The notes beneath the pieces were generated by a model, which had not been told where the DNA came from, ran no database searches, and was given only the letters and a program-made list of their open reading frames with translations. Positions 1-8,729 of a stretch of 64,000 nucleotides of DNA are shown in pieces. The number at the start of each line of letters is the position of its first letter. Within the stretch, counting starts at the first letter, position 1. Position numbers and translations under genes: made by a program. Origin of the DNA: Pseudoxanthomonas sacheonensis (GTDB taxonomy: Bacteria; Pseudomonadota; Gammaproteobacteria; Xanthomonadales; Xanthomonadaceae); assembly GCF_010093305.1 (NCBI RefSeq), contig NZ_PDWS01000001.1, positions 124,001 to 188,000 of the forward strand, read 5' to 3'.

Positions 1-606
1 CCCATCAGCCACGGCGCCACCGTGCACACCGACGTGATGAAGACCCAGGGTCTGAAGCAGGCTCTGGACCAGTACGGTTTCGATGCCGCCATCGGTGGCG
101 CGCGCCGCGACGAGGAAAAATCGCGCGCCAAGGAGCGCGTGTTCTCCTTCCGCAACGACAAGCACCGCTGGGATCCCAAGCGGCAGCGCCCGGAGTTGTG
201 GAACGTCTACAACGCGCGCATCGACAGGGGCGAGAGCGTGCGCGCCTTTCCGCTGTCCAACTGGACCGAGCTGGATATCTGGCTCTACATCTATCGGGAG
301 GGCATTCCGGTGGTGCCGCTCTATTTCGCCGCCGAGCGCCCGGTGGTGGAACGCGACGGTGCGCTGATCCTGGTGGACGACGAACGTCTGCCGCTGCGCG
401 ACGGCGAAACGCCGCAGCTGAAGAAGGTGCGTTTCCGCACCCTGGGCTGCTATCCGTTGACCGGGGCCATCGAATCGGAAGCCGATACGCTGGAGGCGAT
501 CATCCAGGAAATGCTGGTGACCACCAGTTCCGAGCGGCAGGGGCGGGTGATCGACCAGGATCCCACCGCGTCGATGGAGAAGAAGAAGCTGGAGGGATAT
601 TTCTGA
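1..606 (+). CDS. cysD: Sulfate adenylyltransferase small subunit CysD, 3' part only
   Basis: ATP sulfurylase catalytic subunit, which adenylates sulfate to APS in assimilatory sulfate reduction together with the CysN GTPase. The reading frame is open from base 1, so the N-terminal part lies outside the window; 201 codons remain. Recognisable CysD features are the stretch [20 protein letters not shown], the WNVYN region, [13 protein letters not shown] and the C-terminal [13 protein letters not shown]. It ends with the usual [12 protein letters not shown] tail. It is followed directly by cysNC in the same direction, so it is one operon interrupted only by the duplicated repeat at 641-916. Identification is firm; only the start is missing. 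Confidence 0.96.
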   Translation, partial: PISHGATVHTDVMKTQGLKQALDQYGFDAAIGGARRDEEKSRAKERVFSFRNDKHRWDPKRQRPELWNVYNARIDRGESVRAFPLSNWTELDIWLYIYREGIPVVPLYFAAERPVVERDGALILVDDERLPLRDGETPQLKKVRFRTLGCYPLTGAIESEADTLEAIIQEMLVTTSSERQGRVIDQDPTASMEKKKLEGYF

Positions 607-613
607 TGGCTGC

Positions 614-916
614 AGTTCGCGCGCGTGCCTGCTTTGGCCTCCCCCTTTGCAAAAGGGGGATCGAGGGGGATTTGCTCTTCGCGGAGAGCCTGCTGGAGAG
701 CAACATTAAGATCAAAAGCAAATCCCCCCTGGCCCCCCTTTTTCAAAGGGGGGAATGCCATGTCTGATTTATTGCGCGGTGGCTCCCGCTTCTGCCTCTC
801 CCTTTGCAAAAGGGAGATCGAGGGGGATTTGCTGTTCGCGGGGAGCCTGCTGGAGAGCAACATCAAGATCAAAAGCAAATCCCCCCTGGCCCCCCTTTTT
901 CAAAGAGGGGAATCCA
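614..916 (+). repeat. 157-bp tandem duplication with inverted-repeat arms between cysD and cysN
   Basis: Two head-to-tail copies with an exact 157-bp offset (for example TTTGCAAAAG at 646 and 803, ATGTCTGA at 760 and 917). Each copy has a left arm CCCTTTGCAAAAGG...GGGGGATTTGC and a right arm GCAAATCCCCCC...CCCCTTTTTCAAAG that are inverted relative to each other, so each can fold into a long hairpin. The copies differ at scattered positions, so the duplication is not brand new. The right end of each copy includes a Shine-Dalgarno-like GGGG and an ATG; only the second ATG (917) is the cysNC start. No other gene is visible in this 310-bp gap. Confidence 0.85.
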
Positions 917-2782
917 ATGTCTGACATCGCCGGCTACCTCAAGCAGCACGAAGAAAAGCCCTTGCTGCGTTTCATCACCTGCGGCAGCGTGGACGACGGC
1001 AAGAGCACCCTGATCGGCCGCTTGCTGTACGACAGCAAGCGCCTGTTCGACGATCAGCTGGCCGCGCTCAGCGCCGACAGCAAGCGCCATGGCACCCAGG
1101 GCGAGAACATCGACTATGCGCTGCTGCTCGACGGCCTGGCCGCAGAACGCGAGCAGGGCATCACCATCGACGTGGCCTACCGCTATTTCGACACCGAGCG
1201 CCGCAAGTTCATCGTCGCCGACTGCCCGGGCCACGAGCAGTACACCCGCAACATGGCCACCGGCGCTTCCACCGCCGATCTGGCGGTGGTGCTGGTGGAC
1301 GCGCGCAAGGGCCTGCTGACGCAAACGCGCCGACACAGCTACATCGTGTCGCTGCTGGGCATCCGCCACGTGGTGCTGGCCGTGAACAAAATGGATCTGG
1401 TGGGTTACGACCAGGCCGTGTTCGATGACATCGTCGCCGGTTACCGCGCACTGGCGGCGCAGCTGGGCATCGAACGGGTCACTTTCATTCCGTTGTCGGC
1501 CTTGAATGGCGACAACCTGTCCACCCATTCCGATGCGATGCAGTGGTACCAGGGGCCGAGCCTGCTCGAACATCTGGAAACCGTCGAGGTGCCGACCCAC
1601 GAGGCCCACGGAAGCCTGCGCCTGCCGGTGCAGTTCGTCAGCCGCCCCCACCAGAACTTCCGCGGTTTCGCCGGCACCATCGCCGCGGGCGTCGCCAACA
1701 CCGGCGACGAAGTGGTGGCGCTGCCTTCCGGCCGCCGCTCGCGGATAGCGAAGGTTTTCGTGGGCGACCGCGAAACTTCAAGCGCGCGCGCCGGACAGGC
1801 GGTGACGTTGACGCTGACCGACGAGATCGACATCAGCCGCGGCGACGTGATCGCCGCCGCCGGCGATCCGCCGCAAGTGGCCGACCAGTTCGCCGCCCAT
1901 CTGCTGTGGATGGACGATGCCGCCTTGCTGCCGGGCCGTCCGTACTGGTTGAAGATCGGCGCGCGCACTGTCGCAGCGACGGTCAGCGAGATCAAGCACC
2001 GCATCGACGTCAACACGCAGGAACACCTGGCGGCCAAGCGGCTGGAATTGAACGAGGTGGCTTATGTCAACCTCAGCCTGGACGAGCCGATTGCCTTCGC
2101 GCCGTACGCCGAAAACCGCACGCTGGGCGGTTTCATCCTGATCGACCGCCACAGCAACGACACCGTCGCCGCCGGCACGCTGGATTTCGCCTTGCGCCGC
2201 GCCGGCAACGTGCACTGGCAGCACGTGGACGTGGACAAGGCCGCGCGCGCGCGCATCAAGGGCCAGTCGCCGCGCGTGCTGTGGTTCACCGGTCTGTCCG
2301 GCGCGGGCAAGTCCACCATCGCCAACCTGGTGGACAAGCGCCTGCATGCGCTGGGTTACCACACGTTTCTGCTGGACGGCGACAACGTGCGCCATGGCCT
2401 GAACCGCGACCTCGGATTCACCGACGAAGACCGCGTGGAAAACATCCGCCGCGTGGCGGAAGTGGCCAAGCTGATGACCGAAGCCGGCCTGATCGTGCTG
2501 GTCAGTTTCATCTCTCCGTTCCGCGCCGAACGCCAGATGGCGCGCGCGCGTTTCGAGGACGGCGAGTTCATCGAGATCTTCGTCGACGTGCCGCTGGCGC
2601 TGGCCGAACAGCGCGACGTGAAGGGCCTGTACCGCAAGGCGCGCGCGGGGCAGATTCCCAACTTCACCGGCATCGATTCGCCCTACGAAGTCCCCGAGCA
2701 TGCCGAACTGCGTCTGGATGCGGGCAGCGAAAGTCCCGAAAAGCTCGCTGCGCAGGTGCTGGAGAAGCTGGGCCTGCAGTGA
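917..2782 (+). CDS. cysNC: Bifunctional sulfate adenylyltransferase GTPase subunit / APS kinase CysNC
   Basis: 621 residues. The N-terminal half is the CysN GTPase that drives ATP sulfurylase: G1 GSVDDGKST at residues 23-31, then DCPGHEQY and NKMD. EF-Tu-like beta-barrel domains follow. From about residue 450 comes the APS kinase CysC with P-loop GLSGAGKST at 459 and the [11 protein letters not shown] substrate region. Together with CysD it makes PAPS from sulfate in the cytoplasm. The start at 917 (MSDIAGYL) is chosen because the family begins there and a GGGG motif precedes it; the longer open frame upstream (from 755) only reads through the repeat. The fusion order is the usual one in xanthomonads. 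Confidence 0.96.
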   Translation: MSDIAGYLKQHEEKPLLRFITCGSVDDGKSTLIGRLLYDSKRLFDDQLAALSADSKRHGTQGENIDYALLLDGLAAEREQGITIDVAYRYFDTERRKFIVADCPGHEQYTRNMATGASTADLAVVLVDARKGLLTQTRRHSYIVSLLGIRHVVLAVNKMDLVGYDQAVFDDIVAGYRALAAQLGIERVTFIPLSALNGDNLSTHSDAMQWYQGPSLLEHLETVEVPTHEAHGSLRLPVQFVSRPHQNFRGFAGTIAAGVANTGDEVVALPSGRRSRIAKVFVGDRETSSARAGQAVTLTLTDEIDISRGDVIAAAGDPPQVADQFAAHLLWMDDAALLPGRPYWLKIGARTVAATVSEIKHRIDVNTQEHLAAKRLELNEVAYVNLSLDEPIAFAPYAENRTLGGFILIDRHSNDTVAAGTLDFALRRAGNVHWQHVDVDKAARARIKGQSPRVLWFTGLSGAGKSTIANLVDKRLHALGYHTFLLDGDNVRHGLNRDLGFTDEDRVENIRRVAEVAKLMTEAGLIVLVSFISPFRAERQMARARFEDGEFIEIFVDVPLALAEQRDVKGLYRKARAGQIPNFTGIDSPYEVPEHAELRLDAGSESPEKLAAQVLEKLGLQ

Positions 2783-2902
2783 TGCGGCCGCGCCGTGCCC
2801 GGCCGCAAGGGTCTTTAGTCATACCCCCGTCAACCCGTTATTGCCACAAGCGTTAACCGTGGACCGGTAAACTCCGGAAATAACCACGATCACGGAAAAG
2901 AC

Positions 2903-3997
2903 ATGCCGATCCGACCGGGCGCGCGCATTGTGCTGCTGCTGGCCATGATGGTTCCGCTGCTCGCTGCCTGCGGCAAGGACAAAGCCGCCGCGCGCGGCGA
3001 CGCGGGAGCTTCCGCGCCGGTCCCGGTCACCACGCTGGTGCTGCAGCCCTCGGCCTGGACCGACACCCTGCAGGCCATCGGCACGGCCAAGGCGCGCGAA
3101 TCGGTCACCCTCACTTCCAAAGTCAGCGAAGCGGTGCAGGCGGTGCATTTCGAAAGCGGCCAGGAAGTGAAAGCCGGCGCGCCGCTGATCACTCTGCGCG
3201 GCGATTCGCAGCAGGCCGCGCTGGTCGCGGCGCAGGCGACTTTCGCCGAAGCCGACCAGCTGTACAAACGGCAGGTTTCGCTGGCCGATCAGCAACTGGT
3301 GGCGCGCGCTTCGCTGGATACGCAGAAATCCATCCGCGACGCTGCGCTGGCCCGCGTGCAGCAGATGCGCTCGGACATCGGCGACCGCAATGTGCGTGCG
3401 CCGTTCTCCGGCGTGCTGGGCATCCGCCAGGTCAGTCCCGGCGCCCTGATCACTCCGACCACGGTGATCGCCACGCTCGACGACATCTCGCGCGTCTACG
3501 TGGATTTCCCGGTGCCCGAAGCGCAACTGGCCACTTTGGCCATCGGCCAGTCGATCCGTGCGCGCAGCGATTCCTATCCGGACCGCGACTTCGAAGGAAA
3601 GGTGAGCACCATCGATGCGCGCATCGACGCCGCTACCCGGGCGGTGACCGTACGCGGCGACTTCCCCAATCCCGATCGCGTGCTGCGTCCGGGCATGTTG
3701 ATGCAGGTGCGACTGTCGCGGCCGGAACGCCAGGCGCTGGTGCTGCCGGAAATCGCCCTGGTGCAGGTGGGGCGCGATACTTTCGTGTTCCGGGTCAAGG
3801 CGGATGGCAGCGTCGAACAACCCAAGGTTGAAGTGGGCGCGCGCAGTTCGGGCAAGGCCGAGGTGCTGTCGGGGCTCAAGGCGGGCGACCGCATCGTGAT
3901 CGACGGAACGGGCAAGCTGCGGCCCGGCAGCAAGGTGGTGGAGGGCAAGGCCGGCGCCGTCCCCGCAGCCGAAGCGCCGGCCCGCGCGCAAGGCTGA
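2903..3997 (+). CDS. RND efflux periplasmic adaptor (membrane fusion protein), lipoprotein
   Basis: 364 residues. It begins with a lipoprotein signal peptide ending in LLAAC (Cys23), followed by the adaptor domains of the AcrA/MexA family: a biotinyl-lipoyl half (AVHFESGQEVKAGAPLITL), a coiled-coil hairpin around residues 95-160 and the second lipoyl half (VRAPFSGVLGIRQVSPGALI), then beta-barrel and membrane-proximal parts. It would link the inner-membrane pump encoded 7 bp downstream to an outer-membrane channel. No TolC-type gene is adjacent, so the channel must come from elsewhere. The substrate cannot be told from sequence. Start ATG at 2903 has GGAAAAG upstream. Confidence 0.92.
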   Translation: MPIRPGARIVLLLAMMVPLLAACGKDKAAARGDAGASAPVPVTTLVLQPSAWTDTLQAIGTAKARESVTLTSKVSEAVQAVHFESGQEVKAGAPLITLRGDSQQAALVAAQATFAEADQLYKRQVSLADQQLVARASLDTQKSIRDAALARVQQMRSDIGDRNVRAPFSGVLGIRQVSPGALITPTTVIATLDDISRVYVDFPVPEAQLATLAIGQSIRARSDSYPDRDFEGKVSTIDARIDAATRAVTVRGDFPNPDRVLRPGMLMQVRLSRPERQALVLPEIALVQVGRDTFVFRVKADGSVEQPKVEVGARSSGKAEVLSGLKAGDRIVIDGTGKLRPGSKVVEGKAGAVPAAEAPARAQG

Positions 3998-4004
3998 CAC
4001 GCCG

Positions 4005-7000
4005 ATGAAGCTTTCCGATCTTTCGATCAAGCGCCCGGTGTTCGCCGTGGTGATGAGCCTGTTGCTGATCGTGCTGGGCGTGATGTCCTTCACCCGCCTG
4101 ACCCTGCGCGAACTGCCGGCGATCGATCCGCCCATCGTGTCGGTGTCGGTGGACTATCGCGGCGCTTCGGCGGCAGTGGTCGAAACGCGCATCACCCAGG
4201 TGCTGGAGGACGCGCTGTCGGGCATCGAAGGTGTCAACACCATCGAATCGCGCAGCGCCAACGGCCGTTCCAACATCAGCATCGAATTCAACCTGTCGCG
4301 CGACATCGAGGCCGCCGCCAACGACGTGCGCGACGCGGTCAGCCGCGTTATCAGCCGCATGCCCGAGGAGGCCGAGCAGCCTGAGATCGCCAAGGTGGAA
4401 AGCGACGCCGACCCCATCATCTGGCTCAACATGAGCTCCAGCACGATGGACACGCTGCAGCTGAGCGATTACGCCGAGCGCTACATCACCGACCGTCTTT
4501 CCAGCATCGACGGCGTGGCGCAGGTGCGCATCGGCGGCCAGCAGCGCTACGCCATGCGGATCTGGCTGGACCGCGACCAGCTGGCCGCGCGCGGCCTGGC
4601 GGTCAGCGACGTGGAAGACGCGCTGTCGCGCGAGAACGTGGAGCCGCCGGCCGGCCGTATTGAATCGGCCGACCGCGACTTCACCCTGCGGGTGACGCGC
4701 AACTACCAGAAGCCAGAGGATTTCGCCCAGATCCCGCTTGGCAAGGGCGCCGACGGTTACGTGGTGCGGCTGGGCGACGTGGCCAAGGTGGAGCTGGGTT
4801 CGGAAGAAAGGCGCGCCTATTTCCGCAGCAACGGCGTGCCCAATGTCGGCCTGGGCGTGGTCAAGACTTCCACCGCCAACAGTCTGGATGTCGCCCACGC
4901 GGTGCGCGAAGAGGCCGACCGGATCCGTTCGAGCCTGCCCAAGGGCACCCAGATCTTCGTCGCCTTCGACACCACCACCTTCATCGATGCGGCGGTCGAT
5001 CGCGTCTACGAAACCTTGCTGGAAGGCATCGTGTTGGTGCTGCTGGTCATCTGGCTGTTCCTGGGCAGCGTGCGCGCTGCGCTGATTCCGGCGGTCACGG
5101 TGCCGGTGTGTCTGATCGCCGCCTTCATCGCGCTGTACGCCTTCGGCTTCTCGATCAATCTGCTGACATTGCTTGCCCTGGTGCTCTGCATCGGCCTGGT
5201 GGTGGACGACGCCATCGTGGTGGTGGAGAACATCCAGCGCCGCGTGGACCTGGGTGAACCGCCGCTGGTGGCGGCCAAGCGCGGCACCGCGCAGGTGGCG
5301 TTCGCCGTACTGGCCACTACGGCCGTGCTGATCGCGGTGTTCCTGCCGGTCGGTTTCCTGGAAGGCAATACCGGCCGACTGTTCCGCGAACTGTCGGTGG
5401 CGCTGGCCGCAGCGGTGGCGATTTCCGCCTTCGTGGCTCTGTCGCTGACGCCGATGATGTCGTCCAAGCTGCTCAAGCCGCATGCGAAGGGGAATGCTGT
5501 TGAAGGACGGCCAAATCGCGTACACAGCTGGGTCAACCGCCAGTTCGACAAACTCAGCCGCGGCTACGGCCACGTGCTGCAGAAGACCGTGCACCGCAGC
5601 TGGATGTTCGGCGGCCTGATGGTTGTGGCGATGGTCTGCGCCGTGGTCCTGTTCCGTTTCATTCCTTCGGAACTGGCGCCCGCTGAAGACCGCGGCTCCT
5701 TCCAGGTGATGATCGACGGGCCGGAAGGTGCCGGTTTCGACTACACGGTCGGGCAGATGCAGCAGGTGGAGAAGATCCTGGCGCCGATGATCGGCGGCGA
5801 CCAGCCCATCCAGCGCGCCAACCCGCGCGTGCCGGGAAGCTTCGGCGCCAGCGAGGAAATGCACACCGGTCGCGCCACCATCTTCCTGCAGGATTGGGAC
5901 AAGCGCAGCGAAAGCACCGCCGAAGTCGCCGCCGACGTGCAGAAGAAGCTGTCCGTGCTGACCGGCGTGCGCGCGCGCACCCAGGTCAGCGGCGGTCTGG
6001 TGCGCTCGCGCGGCCAGCCTTTCAACATCGTGCTGGGCGGACCCGACTATGCGGAGATCGCGCAATGGCGAGATCTGTTGCTGCAACGCATGCAGGACAA
6101 TCCGGGTTTCGTCGGTCCGGATTCGGATTACAAGGAAACGCGTCCGCAGATGCGGGTGAACATCGACCGCGCGCGCGCCGCCGACCTGGGCGTGTCGGTG
6201 ACCGAGATCGGCCGTGCGCTGGAAACCATGATGGGCTCGCGCCAGGTCACCACCTTCGTCGACAGCGGCGAGGAATACGACGTGCTGGTGCAGGCCAACC
6301 GCGCCGGCCGCGCCAGTCCCGCCGATCTGCAGGCGATCCAGGTGCGTTCCAGCAGCGGCGAACTGGTGCCGCTGTCCAATCTGGTGACCTTGAGCGAACT
6401 GGCCGAACCCGGCACGCTCAACCGCTTCAACCGCCTGCGTGCGATCACCATTTCGGCCGGACTGTCGCCGGGCTATCCGCTGGGCGAGGCGATCGCCTGG
6501 ACCCAGCAGGTCGTGGCCGAAGAACTGCCCGAGCACGCGCAGATCGACTGGAAGGGCGAGTCGCGGGAATTCCAGGAGGCCGGTGGCGCGGTGCTGTTCA
6601 CTTTCGCGCTGGCGCTGCTGATCGTGTACCTGGCGCTGGCCGCGCAGTTCGAGAGTTTCATCCATCCGCTCGGCATCATGCTCACGGTGCCCTTGGGCGT
6701 ACTGGGCGCGTTGCTGGGCCTGTGGATCACCGGCGGCACCATGAACCTGTTCAGCCAGATCGGCATCGTCATGCTGGTCGGGTTGGCGGCCAAGAACGGC
6801 ATTCTGATCGTGGAATTCGCCAACCAGCTGCGCGACGAAGGACGCAGCGTGCACGACGCGATCCTGGAGTCGTGCTCGGTGCGCCTGCGGCCCATTCTGA
6901 TGACTTCCATCGCCACCATCATGGGCGCCGTGCCGCTGGTGCTGGCCGGCGGGCCGGGCTCGGCCAGCCGCGCGACCATCGGCGTGGTGGTGATCTTCGG

Positions 7001-7145
7001 CGTCGCCTTCTCCACCGTGCTGTCGCTGCTGGTGGTGCCGGCGGCCTACACGCTGCTGGCGCCGTTCACCAAATCGCCCGAAGCCGTGGCGCACGAATTG
7101 GAGAAACTCGAGGGCCAGACTCCATCGGTGGGCGGGCATGGCTGA
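4005..7145 (+). CDS. RND efflux transporter, inner-membrane permease subunit (HAE-1 type)
   Basis: 1046 residues, the normal length for AcrB/MexB-like proton-driven pumps. The N terminus MKLSDLSIKRPVFAVVMSLL is the classic first membrane helix. Large periplasmic loops follow helices 1 and 7. The helix-4 proton-relay motif GLVVDDAIVVVEN carries Asp401 and Asp402. The C-terminal half repeats the fold (GGTMNLFSQIGIVMLVGLAAKNGI). Together with the upstream adaptor it should export hydrophobic compounds from the periplasm or inner membrane. Its last codons overlap the start of the acetyltransferase gene by 8 bp, suggesting one transcript. Confidence 0.95.
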   Translation: MKLSDLSIKRPVFAVVMSLLLIVLGVMSFTRLTLRELPAIDPPIVSVSVDYRGASAAVVETRITQVLEDALSGIEGVNTIESRSANGRSNISIEFNLSRDIEAAANDVRDAVSRVISRMPEEAEQPEIAKVESDADPIIWLNMSSSTMDTLQLSDYAERYITDRLSSIDGVAQVRIGGQQRYAMRIWLDRDQLAARGLAVSDVEDALSRENVEPPAGRIESADRDFTLRVTRNYQKPEDFAQIPLGKGADGYVVRLGDVAKVELGSEERRAYFRSNGVPNVGLGVVKTSTANSLDVAHAVREEADRIRSSLPKGTQIFVAFDTTTFIDAAVDRVYETLLEGIVLVLLVIWLFLGSVRAALIPAVTVPVCLIAAFIALYAFGFSINLLTLLALVLCIGLVVDDAIVVVENIQRRVDLGEPPLVAAKRGTAQVAFAVLATTAVLIAVFLPVGFLEGNTGRLFRELSVALAAAVAISAFVALSLTPMMSSKLLKPHAKGNAVEGRPNRVHSWVNRQFDKLSRGYGHVLQKTVHRSWMFGGLMVVAMVCAVVLFRFIPSELAPAEDRGSFQVMIDGPEGAGFDYTVGQMQQVEKILAPMIGGDQPIQRANPRVPGSFGASEEMHTGRATIFLQDWDKRSESTAEVAADVQKKLSVLTGVRARTQVSGGLVRSRGQPFNIVLGGPDYAEIAQWRDLLLQRMQDNPGFVGPDSDYKETRPQMRVNIDRARAADLGVSVTEIGRALETMMGSRQVTTFVDSGEEYDVLVQANRAGRASPADLQAIQVRSSSGELVPLSNLVTLSELAEPGTLNRFNRLRAITISAGLSPGYPLGEAIAWTQQVVAEELPEHAQIDWKGESREFQEAGGAVLFTFALALLIVYLALAAQFESFIHPLGIMLTVPLGVLGALLGLWITGGTMNLFSQIGIVMLVGLAAKNGILIVEFANQLRDEGRSVHDAILESCSVRLRPILMTSIATIMGAVPLVLAGGPGSASRATIGVVVIFGVAFSTVLSLLVVPAAYTLLAPFTKSPEAVAHELEKLEGQTPSVGGHG

Positions 7146-7680
7146 GACGACGTTGCGAGGCGAAGGTTTCCTCCTGCGTCCTTGGCGCGGTTCCGATCTG
7201 GACAGCCTGGTGCGGCATGCCGACGATGCGCAGGTGTCGCGCGGCGTGAGCGATCGTTTTCCTTCGCCTTACACGCGCGAGGATGGCGAGGCGTTCCTGT
7301 CCGGACGCGTGATCGACCTGGACGATCCGGTATTCGCCATCGAGATCGACGGCGAAGCCTGCGGCGGCATCGGCGCGCATCCCGGCAAGGGCGAACGCGT
7401 GCATTCGGCCGAATTCGGCTACTGGCTGGGCCGCGCGCACTGGGGCAAGGGCACCATGACCCGCGTGGTCTCCGTATTCGCCCCCTGGGCGATGCGGGAA
7501 TTGCGGCTGTACCGGCTGTACGCGACCGTGCTGGCGTTCAACATCGGCTCGGCGCAGGTGCTGCGCAGGAACGGGTTCCTGGAGGAAGGCGTGCAACGCG
7601 CTGCTGTATTCAAGCGCGGAGTGCTGCATGATCTGCGCGTGTTCGCCAAAGTGCGCAGGAATCTGGACGATGACCACTAA
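7138..7680 (+). CDS. GNAT-family N-acetyltransferase (RimJ/RimL-like)
   Basis: 180 residues with the layout of the RimJ/RimL branch of GNAT enzymes, which transfer acetyl from acetyl-CoA to amino groups. It starts LRGEGFLLRPWRGSDLDSLV, has the acetyl-CoA loop region FGYWLGRAHWGKGTMTRVV at about residues 97-115, and the C-terminal NIGSAQVLRRNGFLEEG signature typical of the family. The substrate is unknown; relatives acetylate ribosomal proteins, antibiotics or small amines. The gene overlaps the RND pump gene upstream and the methyltransferase gene downstream, so it is probably co-translated with both. Confidence 0.88.
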   Translation: MAETTLRGEGFLLRPWRGSDLDSLVRHADDAQVSRGVSDRFPSPYTREDGEAFLSGRVIDLDDPVFAIEIDGEACGGIGAHPGKGERVHSAEFGYWLGRAHWGKGTMTRVVSVFAPWAMRELRLYRLYATVLAFNIGSAQVLRRNGFLEEGVQRAAVFKRGVLHDLRVFAKVRRNLDDDH

Positions 7681-8530
7681 ACCGCCATCCCCCTGGGACA
7701 AGGCCGCCATCCGTACCGACGATGCGCGCAAACGCGAGAACATCGGCAGGCGCCAGGAAGCGGCGCCGCCGCGCGAGCCACGTCCGGCGGTCAGGCCCGA
7801 GGGCGGCAACAAGCAGGAGCTGCGCTACTACGGGCTCAATGCCGTGCAAGCGGTGTTCGCGCAACGTCCCGAAGCCATCCGCAAGCTCTATCTTTCCGAA
7901 GCGCGCATTCCGCAGCTGCAGCCGCTGTTGTCCTGGTGCGTCAAGAACCGCATCGGCTATCGCGTGGTCGAGGAAGCGGACCTGGGCAAGCTGGCCGCCA
8001 GTTCGCATCACGAAGGCGTGGTGGCCGATGTGCTGCGCGTCGAACCGCTGGCTCTGTCGGCCTGGCTGCAATCGCTGGCGCCAGGACCGGTGCTGGCCTT
8101 GTGGCTGGACGGCGTGGGCAACCCGCACAACTTCGGCGCGATCCTGCGTTCGGCTGCGCATTTCGGCGTGGGCGCGATCCTGCAATCGCAGGATTCGACG
8201 CTCGCTGTTTCCGGCGCCGCCGCGCGGGTGGCCGAAGGAGGTGCGGAGCGAGTGCCCCTGGTGCGCATGCAGGATCGCCATGAGGCGTTGGCCGCGCTGC
8301 GTGCGGCCGGCTTCAAGCTGGCGGCCACGGTCGTGCGGGGCGGCGCCGATCTGTTCGCCGCCCGATTGCCGCAGCGACTGGTCTATGTAATGGGCGCGGA
8401 AGGCGAGGGCATGGACGACGCTCTCGCCAGGGCCTGCGACTTGCAACTGTCCATTCCCGGCACCGGTGCTGTGGAAAGTCTCAATGTCGCCGCGGCCACC
8501 GCGGTGTTTCTGGCGCAATGGCATCGTTGA
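7670..8530 (+). CDS. SpoU/TrmH-family RNA 2'-O-methyltransferase
   Basis: 286 residues. It has an N-terminal substrate-binding domain (RYYGLNAVQAVFAQRPEAI) and a C-terminal SPOUT knot domain with the three SpoU motifs: DGVGNPHNFGAILRSA, YVMGAEGEGM and IPGTGAVESLNVAAATAV. Such enzymes methylate ribose 2'-OH in rRNA or tRNA using SAM. It has a basic, charged N-terminal extension of about 50 residues compared with RlmB, so the exact target nucleotide cannot be assigned. The start at 7670 (MTTKPPSPW) overlaps the acetyltransferase stop (ATGACCACTAA), which fits translational coupling better than the longer frame from 7628. Confidence 0.9.
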   Translation: MTTKPPSPWDKAAIRTDDARKRENIGRRQEAAPPREPRPAVRPEGGNKQELRYYGLNAVQAVFAQRPEAIRKLYLSEARIPQLQPLLSWCVKNRIGYRVVEEADLGKLAASSHHEGVVADVLRVEPLALSAWLQSLAPGPVLALWLDGVGNPHNFGAILRSAAHFGVGAILQSQDSTLAVSGAAARVAEGGAERVPLVRMQDRHEALAALRAAGFKLAATVVRGGADLFAARLPQRLVYVMGAEGEGMDDALARACDLQLSIPGTGAVESLNVAAATAVFLAQWHR

Positions 8531-8611
8531 CGTTGTAGAGCCGAGCTTGCTCGGCTGCTTTACCGTCCGAAGCACATTGCAACGAAAACTTGCAGGAACC
8601 AAAAAAGTCCG

Positions 8612-8714
8612 TCGTCATCCCAGCGAAAGCTGGGATCCATCTTGATCTTGCTTTGGCTCCTTGAAAGTCAAAAAGCAAAGTCAAAATGGATCCCAGCTTT
8701 CGCTGGGATGACGA
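8612..8714. repeat. REP-like paired palindromes in inverted orientation
   Basis: Arms 8612-8640 and 8686-8714 are perfect inverted repeats of 29 bp. Each arm is itself a hairpin (CCCAGC-GAAA-GCTGGG on the left, CCCAGC-TTTC-GCTGGG on the right). This is the structure of REP doublets (BIMEs) that are mobilised by RAYT transposases in many Proteobacteria. The 45-bp spacer contains a weaker internal inverted repeat. It lies between convergent genes (RNA methyltransferase and M28 peptidase), where it can also act as a two-way terminator. Confidence 0.85.
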
Positions 8715-8729
8715 TAGAACGGTGATGCC

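Noticed and set aside
755..916. N-terminal extension of cysNC through the repeat
   Set aside because: The extra residues are encoded by the palindromic repeat and absent from the family; ATG 917 has the proper family start.
3876..7139. 1087-codon minus-strand frame opposite the first RND operon
   Set aside because: It is His/Gln/Arg-rich without domains and mirrors the strongly biased codons of the RND genes. The sense genes are unambiguous.
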